Origin: JALHOM01 sp964444225
GTDB taxonomy: Bacteria; Patescibacteriota; Saccharimonadia; Saccharimonadales; 2-12-FULL-41-12
Reading direction: 5' to 3'
DNA length: 55,162 nt
Assembly: GCA_964444225.1 (NCBI GenBank)
Contig: CAYUFM010000005.1
Coordinates: forward strand, 1-55,162
Both the position numbers and the translations under genes were made by a program. Below are positions 7,142 through 14,397 of this stretch, piece after piece. A model generated the notes under the pieces. That model was not told the origin of the DNA. It did not search any database and saw only the letters and a program-made list of their open reading frames with translations. The number at the start of each line of letters is the position of its first letter. Within the stretch, counting starts at the first letter, position 1.

Positions 7142-7251
7142 TAGCCAACAACAAGGATTGAACCCGATTGTTTTGTCCAGTGGATGCCCTTTTTGGGTTC
7201 AATCCACATAGAAAAAGTTGGATTATAAAAATCCTTGTTCATTAGCTAGAC
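7139..7251 (-). other. Long bulged hairpin beside the tyrosine recombinase
   Basis: Three arms fit one imperfect stem: GTCTAGC (7139-7145) with GCTAGAC (7245-7251), AACAAGG (7150-7156) with CCTTGTT (7233-7239), and ATTGAACCC (7157-7165) with GGGTTCAAT (7195-7203). A 29-nt segment (7204-7232) bulges out on one side. Extended bulged hairpins of this kind are used as recombination or single-strand origin sites. It lies in the only larger gap within the element and directly follows the tyrosine recombinase gene. Confidence 0.55.
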
Positions 7252-7284
7252 ATATATATTTTACCATCTATGCGTACTTGTGCG

Positions 7285-8229
7285 TTAGTACAGTTTCAGT
7301 GATTCAAACACGGCGTAGTATCTCGGCAAGTCCTCCTGCTCGTTAATCCCATCAAAATAGACCTGCAACATTTCAATACTCCTATGTCTTGTATAGCAAG
7401 CCACTCTGAGCAAATCGCCTTTATACGATTGAATTAGTTTCGTTGTGTAGTAGTGCCTGAAGCCATGTACTGTTTTATAAATCCCTGCATTGCACATTGC
7501 TTGCTGAACTATCTTTCGCAGACCACGTGTTGTTAATCTTTGTGTGGGTTTGCGTGTGATAGGAGTGAACAAAGCACCGTTGGCTTTTTTGTACGCTTTT
7601 AGATAACTACGTAACGCACTGACTGTAGCAGGATGGAGATTTATATGTTCCTTATCGTCACGACCTTTACCGAGTACACACGCACGATTGGTGGCAAAGT
7701 CTATATCCTCAATGTTAAGCCGTACAATTTCAATCTGCCTAAGGCCTTGATACAGCAGTAGTGCGACCAATGCCCTTAATCGTGTGTTTTGTTTTGTTTG
7801 TTCTAGTGATTTTAAATAGGTGGTTAGCTTTTCAATATCGTTATCATCAAGTCCTACAACTTTATGTTTCTTGCTCTGGCTGAAACTTTTAACATTTAGC
7901 GTGGTATCAATTGGTATAACACCACGTCTATGCAGTTCTCTCAGAAATATACGAGCAGATGCTAGATACTTATTCTTCGTTGAAACGCTGTAATCGCTCC
8001 TAGAATCAAGATAGCGTTTGAAGTTGATAAATGTATTGGTTGTGAACGGTTCGCTTCGTAGGCGGACAATAAATAGCCCTATACGATACTCATAGTCTTT
8101 GCGTGTTGCTTCGCTGACATCTAAGCCGCTAAACACATCAGCAACATCCCAGTGCTTAGCTTGAACGCTAACGAGGTTCACGTATGACCTTTTTGTCACG
8201 AACCCACTCAGATAGTGATGTAACATCAT
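7285..8229 (-). CDS. Tyrosine recombinase of the element
   Basis: A 314-aa phage-integrase-family protein with a SAM-like core-binding domain (about 25-120) and a catalytic domain containing the expected residues: Arg in YQGLRQIEI, Lys in GKGRDDK, HGFR, His in YTRHRS and the nucleophile Tyr in LQVYFDG. It appears intact. Its start overlaps the end of the 8168-9103 gene by 62 nt, so the two are translated from one message. Since the serine integrase already explains insertion, this enzyme may resolve multimers of the circle, perhaps at the 7139-7251 hairpin, or be a second mobility system. Confidence 0.9.
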   Translation of the reverse strand: MMLHHYLSGFVTKRSYVNLVSVQAKHWDVADVFSGLDVSEATRKDYEYRIGLFIVRLRSEPFTTNTFINFKRYLDSRSDYSVSTKNKYLASARIFLRELHRRGVIPIDTTLNVKSFSQSKKHKVVGLDDNDIEKLTTYLKSLEQTKQNTRLRALVALLLYQGLRQIEIVRLNIEDIDFATNRACVLGKGRDDKEHINLHPATVSALRSYLKAYKKANGALFTPITRKPTQRLTTRGLRKIVQQAMCNAGIYKTVHGFRHYYTTKLIQSYKGDLLRVACYTRHRSIEMLQVYFDGINEQEDLPRYYAVFESLKLY

Positions 8230-9103
8230 CCTTGATTATTTGCCAGAGCGTATCCATGCTTTCACGCTCCGATTCTGGAAATGCGTTCTTCTCGCCATCA
8301 TCCAAAAACCAATCTATAGTTCGTCCGTGAGTAATTTGTTTTTTGTGATTCACTGCGACCCAGTAACGCCAGACTAGGTTCATGACGACAAACTGCACAC
8401 TTTTATCCGGATACGTTGCCGTAACTGCATCTTTCACATATTTTTTCTGTGCTATTAGGCGATTGAAAGCACTGCCAAGTACATGAAAATCGTAAGCATT
8501 TAACGGTATGTCTTCTGTTTCTGCATAACTAATGCTATTCCAATCAATATTCGGAGCTTCTGGGAAAAACTGGAACAGGTCGCTTACATCCATACCGCAG
8601 TGCGTCCAACGATTCTGCCATGCTCGTAATTGCCATCGCATCATCGGAGGGTCTTCGGGCAAGCCTCCTGCTGATGCACGATAATCTACGGCACTACTAA
8701 GTGCTTGTTGTTTTTCAGTTAATCGTTCTAAGTCGGGCGATTCAGAGCCATCCGGATTATTCTTCCAGAAGTTATCTCGCCACTCAGTACTTGCAAGTTG
8801 CCAGACGTAGCGGAGAACAAAGTTTTTATCATCATCAGATAGAACAAAAGACTTTTTTCCACTTTGCCTATACAAGTCCATGAGCCTGTCCATGTCTGGG
8901 TGCAACATGACATCTTCTAACGTGATAACTGGTAGACGACGCAAACAATCCTTCGCATCTACTTCCAGGAACGACTTTACTATCCGTACAGCTTGTTCTG
9001 GCAGACCTTGTCGTATGGCTTTTTGCAGACCAGATTTCAGTACACGTTTATCTACGATGATATTCCCTGTGTTTTGATTAGTTGCTTTGTTTTGTTGGGG
9101 CAT
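8168..9103 (-). CDS. Element protein with RarA/MgsA C-terminal-like start
   Basis: A 311-aa protein. Residues about 20-70 (LKSGLQKAIRQGLPEQA, then RRLPVITLEDV) resemble the helical C-terminal region of the clamp-loader-like ATPase RarA/MgsA, which reads SALQKAIRRGD and RRLxxIAxEDVG. The ATPase domain itself is absent. The remaining 240 residues are Trp-rich and unrecognised. It has a strong ribosome binding site (AAAGGAGG) and is the first gene of the 9103-7285 transcript. A role in replication or stability of the circle is plausible by analogy; this is an inference from a short segment. Confidence 0.6.
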   Translation of the reverse strand: MPQQNKATNQNTGNIIVDKRVLKSGLQKAIRQGLPEQAVRIVKSFLEVDAKDCLRRLPVITLEDVMLHPDMDRLMDLYRQSGKKSFVLSDDDKNFVLRYVWQLASTEWRDNFWKNNPDGSESPDLERLTEKQQALSSAVDYRASAGGLPEDPPMMRWQLRAWQNRWTHCGMDVSDLFQFFPEAPNIDWNSISYAETEDIPLNAYDFHVLGSAFNRLIAQKKYVKDAVTATYPDKSVQFVVMNLVWRYWVAVNHKKQITHGRTIDWFLDDGEKNAFPESERESMDTLWQIIKDDVTSLSEWVRDKKVIREPR

Positions 9104-9432
9104 TGTATTGCCTCCTTTCAGGTTAGATTAGTAACTTGAAACTAACTTGAGCAACATCAGACGACAAGAAAAGCCACTAAAAATCATAACGACTAAATAC
9201 TGTACTTAGACTTAGTAGCTTTGTATAGCTTTTCGGGTAATGCTACACCATACATTTGTCAGACCCATATCAACTTTGTCTGAGTTTTATTTATAATAAA
9301 TACGGCTTTGTAATGTAGCGTATTGTACACACCTTGAAGTTCGGTGATTTGCTTCTACTCCCACTAACCATTTTGCATACTTATGACGAGTTTTACAGAC
9401 TTGTTCGGTATGTTAGTCCAGTGCTTTTTCGG
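9104..9432. other. Intergenic region of the element, candidate control region
   Basis: A gap of 329 nt with no gene. It holds two TTTGTC-based direct repeats about 22 bp apart (near 9255 and 9277) and the tandem octamer TAACTTGA near 9132-9147. Being upstream of the 9103-7285 genes and, in the circle, downstream of integrase plus 9433-10398, it is the natural place for the element's main promoter or origin. I found no convincing -35/-10 pair. Confidence 0.4.
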
Positions 9433-10398
9433 TTATTGAGTGTCCTTATTGTCAAACATTTCAGACTGGTATGGCGAAGAACCTTCACGATAGTCCAATA
9501 CATGTGTAATAGTGTGATGTGCGTATATCTCGTTGTTAATATCAACTCGCTGTACAGTTATAACTTCTGCCTTTATGACATCATTCGTATGCAAGCGAAC
9601 ACGCCCTTCATTAAGACTTTTCAAAAACTCGGGGTCTTCAATAGTTACGTTAGATAAAACATTCCTACCATCGCCATAAAAGAAGCTGTACGGCCCTCTA
9701 TCACCACGATAGCTTCCTTGCTTGGGCTTTAAGTAGAGTGTTGCTTTGCTGCTGTTTTCATCTTTTCCAACGTCTGATAGTTCCTGCTCTGCGTAAATAC
9801 CTATGCTTTTTATTTCATCTTCACCAAAATGAACTTTAGTTGAATCTGGGCTATCAGCATCATACGTAGTAATTGAGGTTGAATCTGGGTCAACATTCTT
9901 TGGAATCGTATAAAAAACTTGTTTGATATTCTGCTGTATTTTGACATTCTGAACTAAAGCATGGACCTTGGCATTTACAGTAACGCTGTTGTCATCGCCT
10001 GCGTAGTAACGATATTCATCTGGACCAACTTCTTCAATTTTTTCCCACCTGCCGTTGAGAAACTTAATGAGCTTGAACAGACTGAAGCCACTACCGCCAA
10101 TTATTCCAATCCATTCCAGTACTTCTTTAATGGTCTGAACATCATTATTACTTATAAGGCTTTTTACTGCCTCATACGTATCAGGAGCGTACAGTACAAG
10201 CTCTTGTATGAAGGAGCCTTCACTAAACGGCTTAACGTTAATCCCAATATCTTTGTGGTGGGTTCCAACTAATCGGTTGCTTTCTTTTATCAATTCACCA
10301 AGTGATGTTAGTAGTGGTCCAACTTGAAAAACATCAATACCTTCGCTAGGGTCTATATTGTCAAAACTGTAGATGATTTTTATTTTCTTATTATGCAT
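9433..10398 (-). CDS. Island-associated protein family, unknown function; separated from its operon by integration
   Basis: A 321-aa protein from ATG 10398. The N-terminal block (YSFDN, then GIDVFQVGPLLTSLGELIKESNRL, GSF) matches a family often seen in genomic islands, whose members begin with a DVxxLAPALLxLGxL segment; no function is established for it to my knowledge. A hydrophobic glycine-rich stretch (WIGIIGGSGFSLFKLIKFL) follows near 105-125, then a beta-rich C-terminal half. In the excised circle its ATG would overlap the integrase stop (ATGCATAA), making it the next gene after integrase. In the integrated state no promoter is evident upstream. Confidence 0.75.
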   Translation of the reverse strand: MHNKKIKIIYSFDNIDPSEGIDVFQVGPLLTSLGELIKESNRLVGTHHKDIGINVKPFSEGSFIQELVLYAPDTYEAVKSLISNNDVQTIKEVLEWIGIIGGSGFSLFKLIKFLNGRWEKIEEVGPDEYRYYAGDDNSVTVNAKVHALVQNVKIQQNIKQVFYTIPKNVDPDSTSITTYDADSPDSTKVHFGEDEIKSIGIYAEQELSDVGKDENSSKATLYLKPKQGSYRGDRGPYSFFYGDGRNVLSNVTIEDPEFLKSLNEGRVRLHTNDVIKAEVITVQRVDINNEIYAHHTITHVLDYREGSSPYQSEMFDNKDTQ

Positions 10399-10456
10399 AA
10401 GCGTTAACTCTAATTGTACTCTCATTCACAATGTACTTCCACACTTCTTCCGATAA
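10391..10456 (-). pseudogene. Stranded alternative 3' end of the integrase gene
   Basis: This 66-nt piece encodes 21 residues (starting LSEEVWKY, ending RVNAYA) and a TAA stop, in phase with the W-R-A codons of the right att repeat (10457-10465). The left repeat encodes the same W-R-A at integrase residues 504-506. Joining the two ends in a circle therefore restores a 527-aa integrase. In the chromosome the piece has no start of its own; the longer open frame reaching into host sequence is accidental. Confidence 0.8.
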
Positions 10457-10465
10457 GGCCCGCCA
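10457..10465 (+). repeat. Right attachment-site core
   Basis: The second copy of GGCCCGCCA, in the same orientation as 3166-3174. It is followed at once by AATAAAACGACTCATCG, the start of the original tRNA-Asp terminator. Confidence 0.85.
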
Positions 10466-10473
10466 AATAAAAC

Positions 10474-10498
10474 GACTCATCGAAAGATGGGTCTTTTT
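10474..10498 (+). terminator. Original tRNA-Asp terminator, displaced by the element
   Basis: GACTCATC (10474-10481) pairs with GATGGGTC (10486-10493, one G-T) around a GAAA tetraloop and is followed by TTTTT. Its distance from the right att core is what is expected between a tRNA CCA end and its terminator. Confidence 0.85.
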
Positions 10499-10660
10499 AT
10501 TTGGTAAGCTCGTACCGAGCTTGAACCGGCGATCGCGAGCAAAGCGAGTAAGATGGCCGGGTTCGGTCATCAAACTTGCGCACAGAAGCTTGCTTCGAGC
10601 ACAAGTGCAGATGTGCGCTTTAGGTCGGCATCCGCTTCATTTATCAACTAGCACCCACCT
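10499..10660. other. Host intergenic sequence with small hairpins
   Basis: No gene was found. It holds the hairpin AAGCTCG/CGAGCTT near 10506-10522 and a 12-base inverted match (10523-10534, GAACCGGCGATC) to the T-arm region of tRNA-Asp (3143-3154). It lies between two terminators that point in opposite directions. Confidence 0.4.
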
Positions 10661-10685
10661 AAAAAGTGTGGCCTTAAGGCCACAC
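10661..10685 (-). terminator. Terminator of the 12607-10700 gene
   Basis: A 20-bp perfect palindrome (10666-10685, GTGTGGCCTT and AAGGCCACAC) is followed on the minus strand by TTTTT. It lies 15 nt after the stop at 10700. Confidence 0.85.
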
Positions 10686-10699
10686 GCCCCGGTCAGGCC

Positions 10700-12607
10700 C
10701 TACTGCCCCATCACCTTATTAATCTCACGGGTTAAATCGGCAATTTTACCGAAACTTGAACCTTCTGACATGACGGACAAAATGTAGGTGCCACCTGGGT
10801 GGTAAACTATACCAACATCATTGGTATTTCGGCCAAAACTACCAGCCTTGTCCGCAACCCTAACCCCACTAGAACCTGCGGGTATTCCCTGACGAAAAAT
10901 TTGTTGGCTCATAAGATTCGTCATACTGTTTGCCTGAGAAAACTGAGTAATATTACCGGAAATTAACTTTAGAAGCCAGTCGGATGCATCATTAGCAGTA
11001 GTCAGAGACGCGCCCTGCACCAGTGTCGTGCTTTCAAAACCCTGATTCATAAGCATTTGGTCAGCCACACTCCACTCAATAATGCTACCTAGTGCATTTG
11101 TGCACGACTCGTCCGATTCTATAACCATTTTAGACAGACAGGCATCTACCGTCTGGCCGTTTTGAGTTACATCACCGAGTTTAGTTGATCCGGAGCTTAG
11201 ACGGCCATAGATCATGCTTGCTATATAAATTCTATAAATCCCAACGCTTGGAAATAAACGATTAGGGTTAATATTAGCAGAAATTCTGCTGTTCACTGTT
11301 CTGAAGTCTATACCATATTGCCCACTATTAGTTGTGATCCAGTATTCCAGAAGACTTTGCATACCGGTGCTGTCCTTTGTGTATTTACGATCTATTACGT
11401 CTGCGGGAACTAGCGTTATAACAGAAGCAACAATATTACTACCCGAAGGGTTAGTGGTGTCGGCAATTTGTTTTACTAATTCATTAAACTGCAAAGACCT
11501 ACCCGACTGACCTTGGGTATAGCCCACCTTAGATCCGTTTAACATGGTCGTAATGTTTGGTATGGCTGAGTAATCTACTTCTGCCGGCAAATCAACAATA
11601 GTAGTCGAGATTCTATCCTGACTAAACATAATTTCTACAGTGTTTTTATCTGGTTTGTGCACAATATCTACCCAGCTTGCTATTGTGCTGCTATCTATGG
11701 TCCTAGTTTTGTCTTCAGCTTTTATGGTGATAGGGTTGTTGATTCTAAGTTGCATGCGTTTTACATTTGCTTCAGCAACGCTACTTGATATAGCAGGATA
11801 TAAAATCGTAGGAGTAAATACTATTTGGGCGTTATTTCCCAGATCTGATTTTAAGACTACAGACTTTAGTGACTGATTCTGGTACTCATGCCCTTCTTCT
11901 GAAGCGCTAAATGATAACTTAGTGCCTGTGATGCTTACTAGTGCGTCAATAGGTTTTTTGCTGGCAAGCGCCACAACATCCTTCACGAATAGTTGGAGTT
12001 GCGAGTCATCGATGTTCCGGACTATTTTGTGGTTGTTTGAATGAAAAAATATAGTAAATGGAACTAGTCTTTTGCTCAGTGGATAGTCGGTCATTTGCTT
12101 GGCCGTTAAGTCAGCATCTATGGTTACACCGAGGTCTTTATAGCTGGTTGTGATGTTCTTTGTGTGAGTATGTACGGTTACAATTCTTTGGTCAAAGTCA
12201 CTAAGTTTACTCAACACCTTATCATAGTCAGAAAAACCAAGCTGTCCATAAGACTGAAGACCTGCAAACGGCGTAGTCCTGCCTGATGGGTATAAAAGTT
12301 GCACAATAACCACAGCGAGCAAGCCAACTACTGCAAATGATACAAACTTAAAAACTCTGGAGTGGGCCTTCTTTAACCTTTTTACCATCCTTTTGGGTGA
12401 AAAATGGTACACCTTCCGCTTTTTAATACGCTTGGGTGGCTCTGATGGAAGCTCTAGATTAACCTCAAGAACATATGGATCAACTAAATCCTCATTATTT
12501 TCACGCCATAGTACATAGGCATAAAGCTCATTCAAAAATTTAACCCTTTGATCTGGGGTTAAGTGTGATTTTTTGATTACTTTTTTAACTGTTTTTTTAG
12601 TTTTCAT
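10700..12607 (-). CDS. Membrane-anchored beta-lactamase-fold protein with degenerate active site
   Basis: A 635-aa protein: lysine-rich cytoplasmic N-terminus (1-85), one membrane segment (about 86-106), two repeats resembling the YoaR/VanW-type putative peptidoglycan-binding domain (about 140-265 and 275-400), and a C-terminal class A beta-lactamase-like domain (about 415-635). Aligned by eye with the enzyme at 37570-38514, the three catalytic motifs are changed: SxxK is G456-I-Y-R459, SDN is S498-D-E500, and KTG is K587-A-G589. With the nucleophilic Ser and general-base Lys gone it should not be an acyl-enzyme hydrolase. A wall-binding or sensing role outside the membrane is the likely use. 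Confidence 0.8.
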   Translation of the reverse strand: MKTKKTVKKVIKKSHLTPDQRVKFLNELYAYVLWRENNEDLVDPYVLEVNLELPSEPPKRIKKRKVYHFSPKRMVKRLKKAHSRVFKFVSFAVVGLLAVVIVQLLYPSGRTTPFAGLQSYGQLGFSDYDKVLSKLSDFDQRIVTVHTHTKNITTSYKDLGVTIDADLTAKQMTDYPLSKRLVPFTIFFHSNNHKIVRNIDDSQLQLFVKDVVALASKKPIDALVSITGTKLSFSASEEGHEYQNQSLKSVVLKSDLGNNAQIVFTPTILYPAISSSVAEANVKRMQLRINNPITIKAEDKTRTIDSSTIASWVDIVHKPDKNTVEIMFSQDRISTTIVDLPAEVDYSAIPNITTMLNGSKVGYTQGQSGRSLQFNELVKQIADTTNPSGSNIVASVITLVPADVIDRKYTKDSTGMQSLLEYWITTNSGQYGIDFRTVNSRISANINPNRLFPSVGIYRIYIASMIYGRLSSGSTKLGDVTQNGQTVDACLSKMVIESDESCTNALGSIIEWSVADQMLMNQGFESTTLVQGASLTTANDASDWLLKLISGNITQFSQANSMTNLMSQQIFRQGIPAGSSGVRVADKAGSFGRNTNDVGIVYHPGGTYILSVMSEGSSFGKIADLTREINKVMGQ

Positions 12608-12632
12608 TTTTATTTTTTAAAAAACTAGACTA

Positions 12633-12641
12633 ATTATAACA
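12633..12641 (-). promoter_or_regulatory. Extended -10 promoter for the 12607-10700 gene
   Basis: TGT-TATAAT on the minus strand ends 25 nt before the ATG at 12607. The -10 hexamer is perfect and has the TGn extension. Confidence 0.5.
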
Positions 12642-12667
12642 AAAAGGCTCAATAACCAGAAGTGTTA

Positions 12668-13705
12668 TTAAAGAGTTAGGTAGGCTCGGGTCTTCTTTTG
12701 ATCTTTTTCGTTGTTTAAATATTCGTTAATATCTTTAAAATTGAATACAATGTGAGCGCCCCGTATCTGAGCACCTTTTGTTTCTATATTTTTTACAATT
12801 TCTAAACCAAAGCCGGTATCCACAACCTTAGAAAATTGACCTGGTTGCAAGCTAAACAGTGCTTCGGTCACTTTAGGAGAAATGTCTCTGTTAGATTTAT
12901 CGATTAAAATACCATAATCCCCACCGTTATCTTTACTACTGGAATCTTCAGAAACTTCTTTTGCCAATGCCGCGAAATCTTTGCCATTCTGTAGTTGAGC
13001 AAGTGCAGAATTTGCCTTGTCGTGTGTGCCAGTGTCTAAACTAGATAAAACCTTTTGAGATAAAACCTGAGATTTTAAGCTTCGCCTAAAGTCCGACATA
13101 GACCAATTCCAATAATCCCTCAGTATCGCCTCTAACTCACGGTCATTTGAACTAAGCCTGTTTTGATTACGTACGACTTGAATAGCTTCATCAATTTCCT
13201 TATCTGACACTGTGATGTTCTTCTTTTTAGCCATATCACGGATATATGCATCATCTATAACTTTTTGTAGTGCCCGTTTTTTAAATTCAGCTAACTGAGC
13301 CTGGCCGGCATCCGTTTTAAAGTCTAGTTCTTGCTGTGTCCCATAGTAATGTGTGTAGTGATTTATTTCGAACAAGTAACTTTCGTAGCTAACGAAATCC
13401 GATCCAATTCTGGCCACAGGAAAAGGTATAACTTTGGTCACCCGATACAAAAATAGTGAAGTTGATTTGCTCTGATATAGCGCAAAGGTTGCATATCCAA
13501 AAAAAGCTATTACAGTAGCAACAAAGATCGAAATGGAAATAATTACTAGACGATGCTTTGAGTGCTGTAATGGGTAAATATATTTACGAGCTCCTTTTAG
13601 TATTTGCTCTCTGTGTACAGCGACGGTATCGTTTGTCACTCGTAAAGTTGGGTCCAGTTCTGGTTCCCTATTTTTTTTGCGAATTTTAGCTATCTTATCT
13701 TTCAT
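12668..13705 (-). CDS. Membrane-anchored parvulin-type peptidyl-prolyl isomerase (PrsA/SurA-like)
   Basis: A 345-aa extracytoplasmic foldase: cytoplasmic N-terminus, one membrane segment (about 53-77), a SurA-N/PrsA-like helical chaperone domain (about 95-215), and a parvulin rotamase domain (about 225-320) with FAALAKEVSED, NGGDYG, LQPGQFSKVVDTGFGLEIVK and GAHIVF. It would help fold proteins after export, probably including pilus and surface proteins. Its ATG overlaps the stop of the PH-domain gene (ATGA), so the two are co-translated. Confidence 0.88.
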   Translation of the reverse strand: MKDKIAKIRKKNREPELDPTLRVTNDTVAVHREQILKGARKYIYPLQHSKHRLVIISISIFVATVIAFFGYATFALYQSKSTSLFLYRVTKVIPFPVARIGSDFVSYESYLFEINHYTHYYGTQQELDFKTDAGQAQLAEFKKRALQKVIDDAYIRDMAKKKNITVSDKEIDEAIQVVRNQNRLSSNDRELEAILRDYWNWSMSDFRRSLKSQVLSQKVLSSLDTGTHDKANSALAQLQNGKDFAALAKEVSEDSSSKDNGGDYGILIDKSNRDISPKVTEALFSLQPGQFSKVVDTGFGLEIVKNIETKGAQIRGAHIVFNFKDINEYLNNEKDQKKTRAYLTL

Positions 13706-14250
13706 AAATCTTCATTTTCTTCGTTATCTTGCAGAACTTTCGGCACAGAATTACTTAAAAATCCTTTTTCTCTTAATATTGTTAGTAGCTTTTTCTGAGT
13801 TTTGGCCGGATGGTGAATGTCATGTATAACCAGGTCACCTACGAATGTCTGTATATTTATTGTACCAAATCCTAGAAGAGTTTCCTCTAAACCTGTTACT
13901 TCGTAATTAACCATCTGTATCTGATTCAGCCCAATATCTACCACACTTCTATGCCATAGGCCTTTTTGTGTAATTTGTATTAAGCGTTGATTTGTCACTA
14001 TAAATACACTGTAGTGCCAGCCTATCCAAAATGGCAGCATCACCAAAATAGCTAGAAAAAAACCTACCCCTAAGCCCCCAAAAAGATAAATATACTCAGG
14101 TTTTACAAGAGAAGGGAGGGTGCCCAGCAAAATAACAATCATAGCAAAAATCAGACCTTTGCGCATAACTACTGGGTGCTTACGAAAGACGTACAGCAAC
14201 TCTTCGCCCTCGAGCTGATCTTCAAAAAATTTATTATCTTTTTTAGCCAT
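13702..14250 (-). CDS. Membrane protein with bacterial PH (bPH2-like) domain
   Basis: A 182-aa protein with two membrane segments (about 31-50 and 55-76) and a C-terminal bacterial pleckstrin-homology-like domain recognised by YSVFIVTNQRLIQITQKGLWHRSV and the following beta-strands ending in FVGDLVIHDI. The function of such proteins is largely unknown. It overlaps the foldase gene by four bases, so a shared role at the envelope is likely. Confidence 0.8.
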   Translation of the reverse strand: MAKKDNKFFEDQLEGEELLYVFRKHPVVMRKGLIFAMIVILLGTLPSLVKPEYIYLFGGLGVGFFLAILVMLPFWIGWHYSVFIVTNQRLIQITQKGLWHRSVVDIGLNQIQMVNYEVTGLEETLLGFGTINIQTFVGDLVIHDIHHPAKTQKKLLTILREKGFLSNSVPKVLQDNEENEDL

Positions 14251-14294
14251 TATGCTTAAATTATACTTTGTTCAGGGAATATCTCTAAGTCGGA

Positions 14295-14370
14295 TGGTGA
14301 TCCGGGTAGGAGTCGAACCTACAACCTTTTCCTTAGGACGGAACTGCTCTATCCATTGAGCTACCGGACC
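14295..14370 (-). tRNA. tRNA-Arg(CCT)
   Basis: A 76-nt cloverleaf with acceptor GGTCCGG/CCGGATC (one G-T), anticodon loop GTCCTAA (anticodon CCT, arginine AGG codon), T loop TTCGACT and encoded CCA. The anticodon stem has a G-A mismatch at its base. Confidence 0.93.
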
Positions 14371-14397
14371 AAAGAGACAAAACCAGCCTCAATTTCT

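Larger units (their letters stand above)
3166..10465. mobile_element. 7.3 kb integrative element in tRNA-Asp
   Basis: The ends are defined by the 9-bp direct repeat GGCCCGCCA (3166-3174, 10457-10465), the tRNA-Asp 3' end including CCA. Right of the second copy lies a hairpin plus T tract, as expected directly after a tRNA, so removing 3175-10465 rebuilds a normal tRNA-Asp-terminator unit. The serine integrase frame is in phase with the repeat at both ends. All eight genes are on the minus strand: 9433-10398, 8168-9103, tyrosine recombinase, 6555-7076, 5688-6497, 4980-5642, 4673-4852 and integrase. No relaxase, type IV secretion, capsid or recognisable replication initiator is present, so it looks like a small mobilisable or satellite-like integrative element. 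Confidence 0.9.

Noticed and set aside
7130..7150. Integron attC core (GTTAGGT fits GTTRRRY)
   Set aside because: The partner RYYYAAC core is not in the right place and no cassette array or intI is present; kept only as a general bulged hairpin.
10391..10573. A 60-codon open frame on the minus strand starting MMTEPGH
   Set aside because: The part upstream of 10465 is antisense to the tRNA-Asp terminator and host intergenic DNA. Only the 21-residue tail after the att repeat is meaningful, as the alternative end of integrase.
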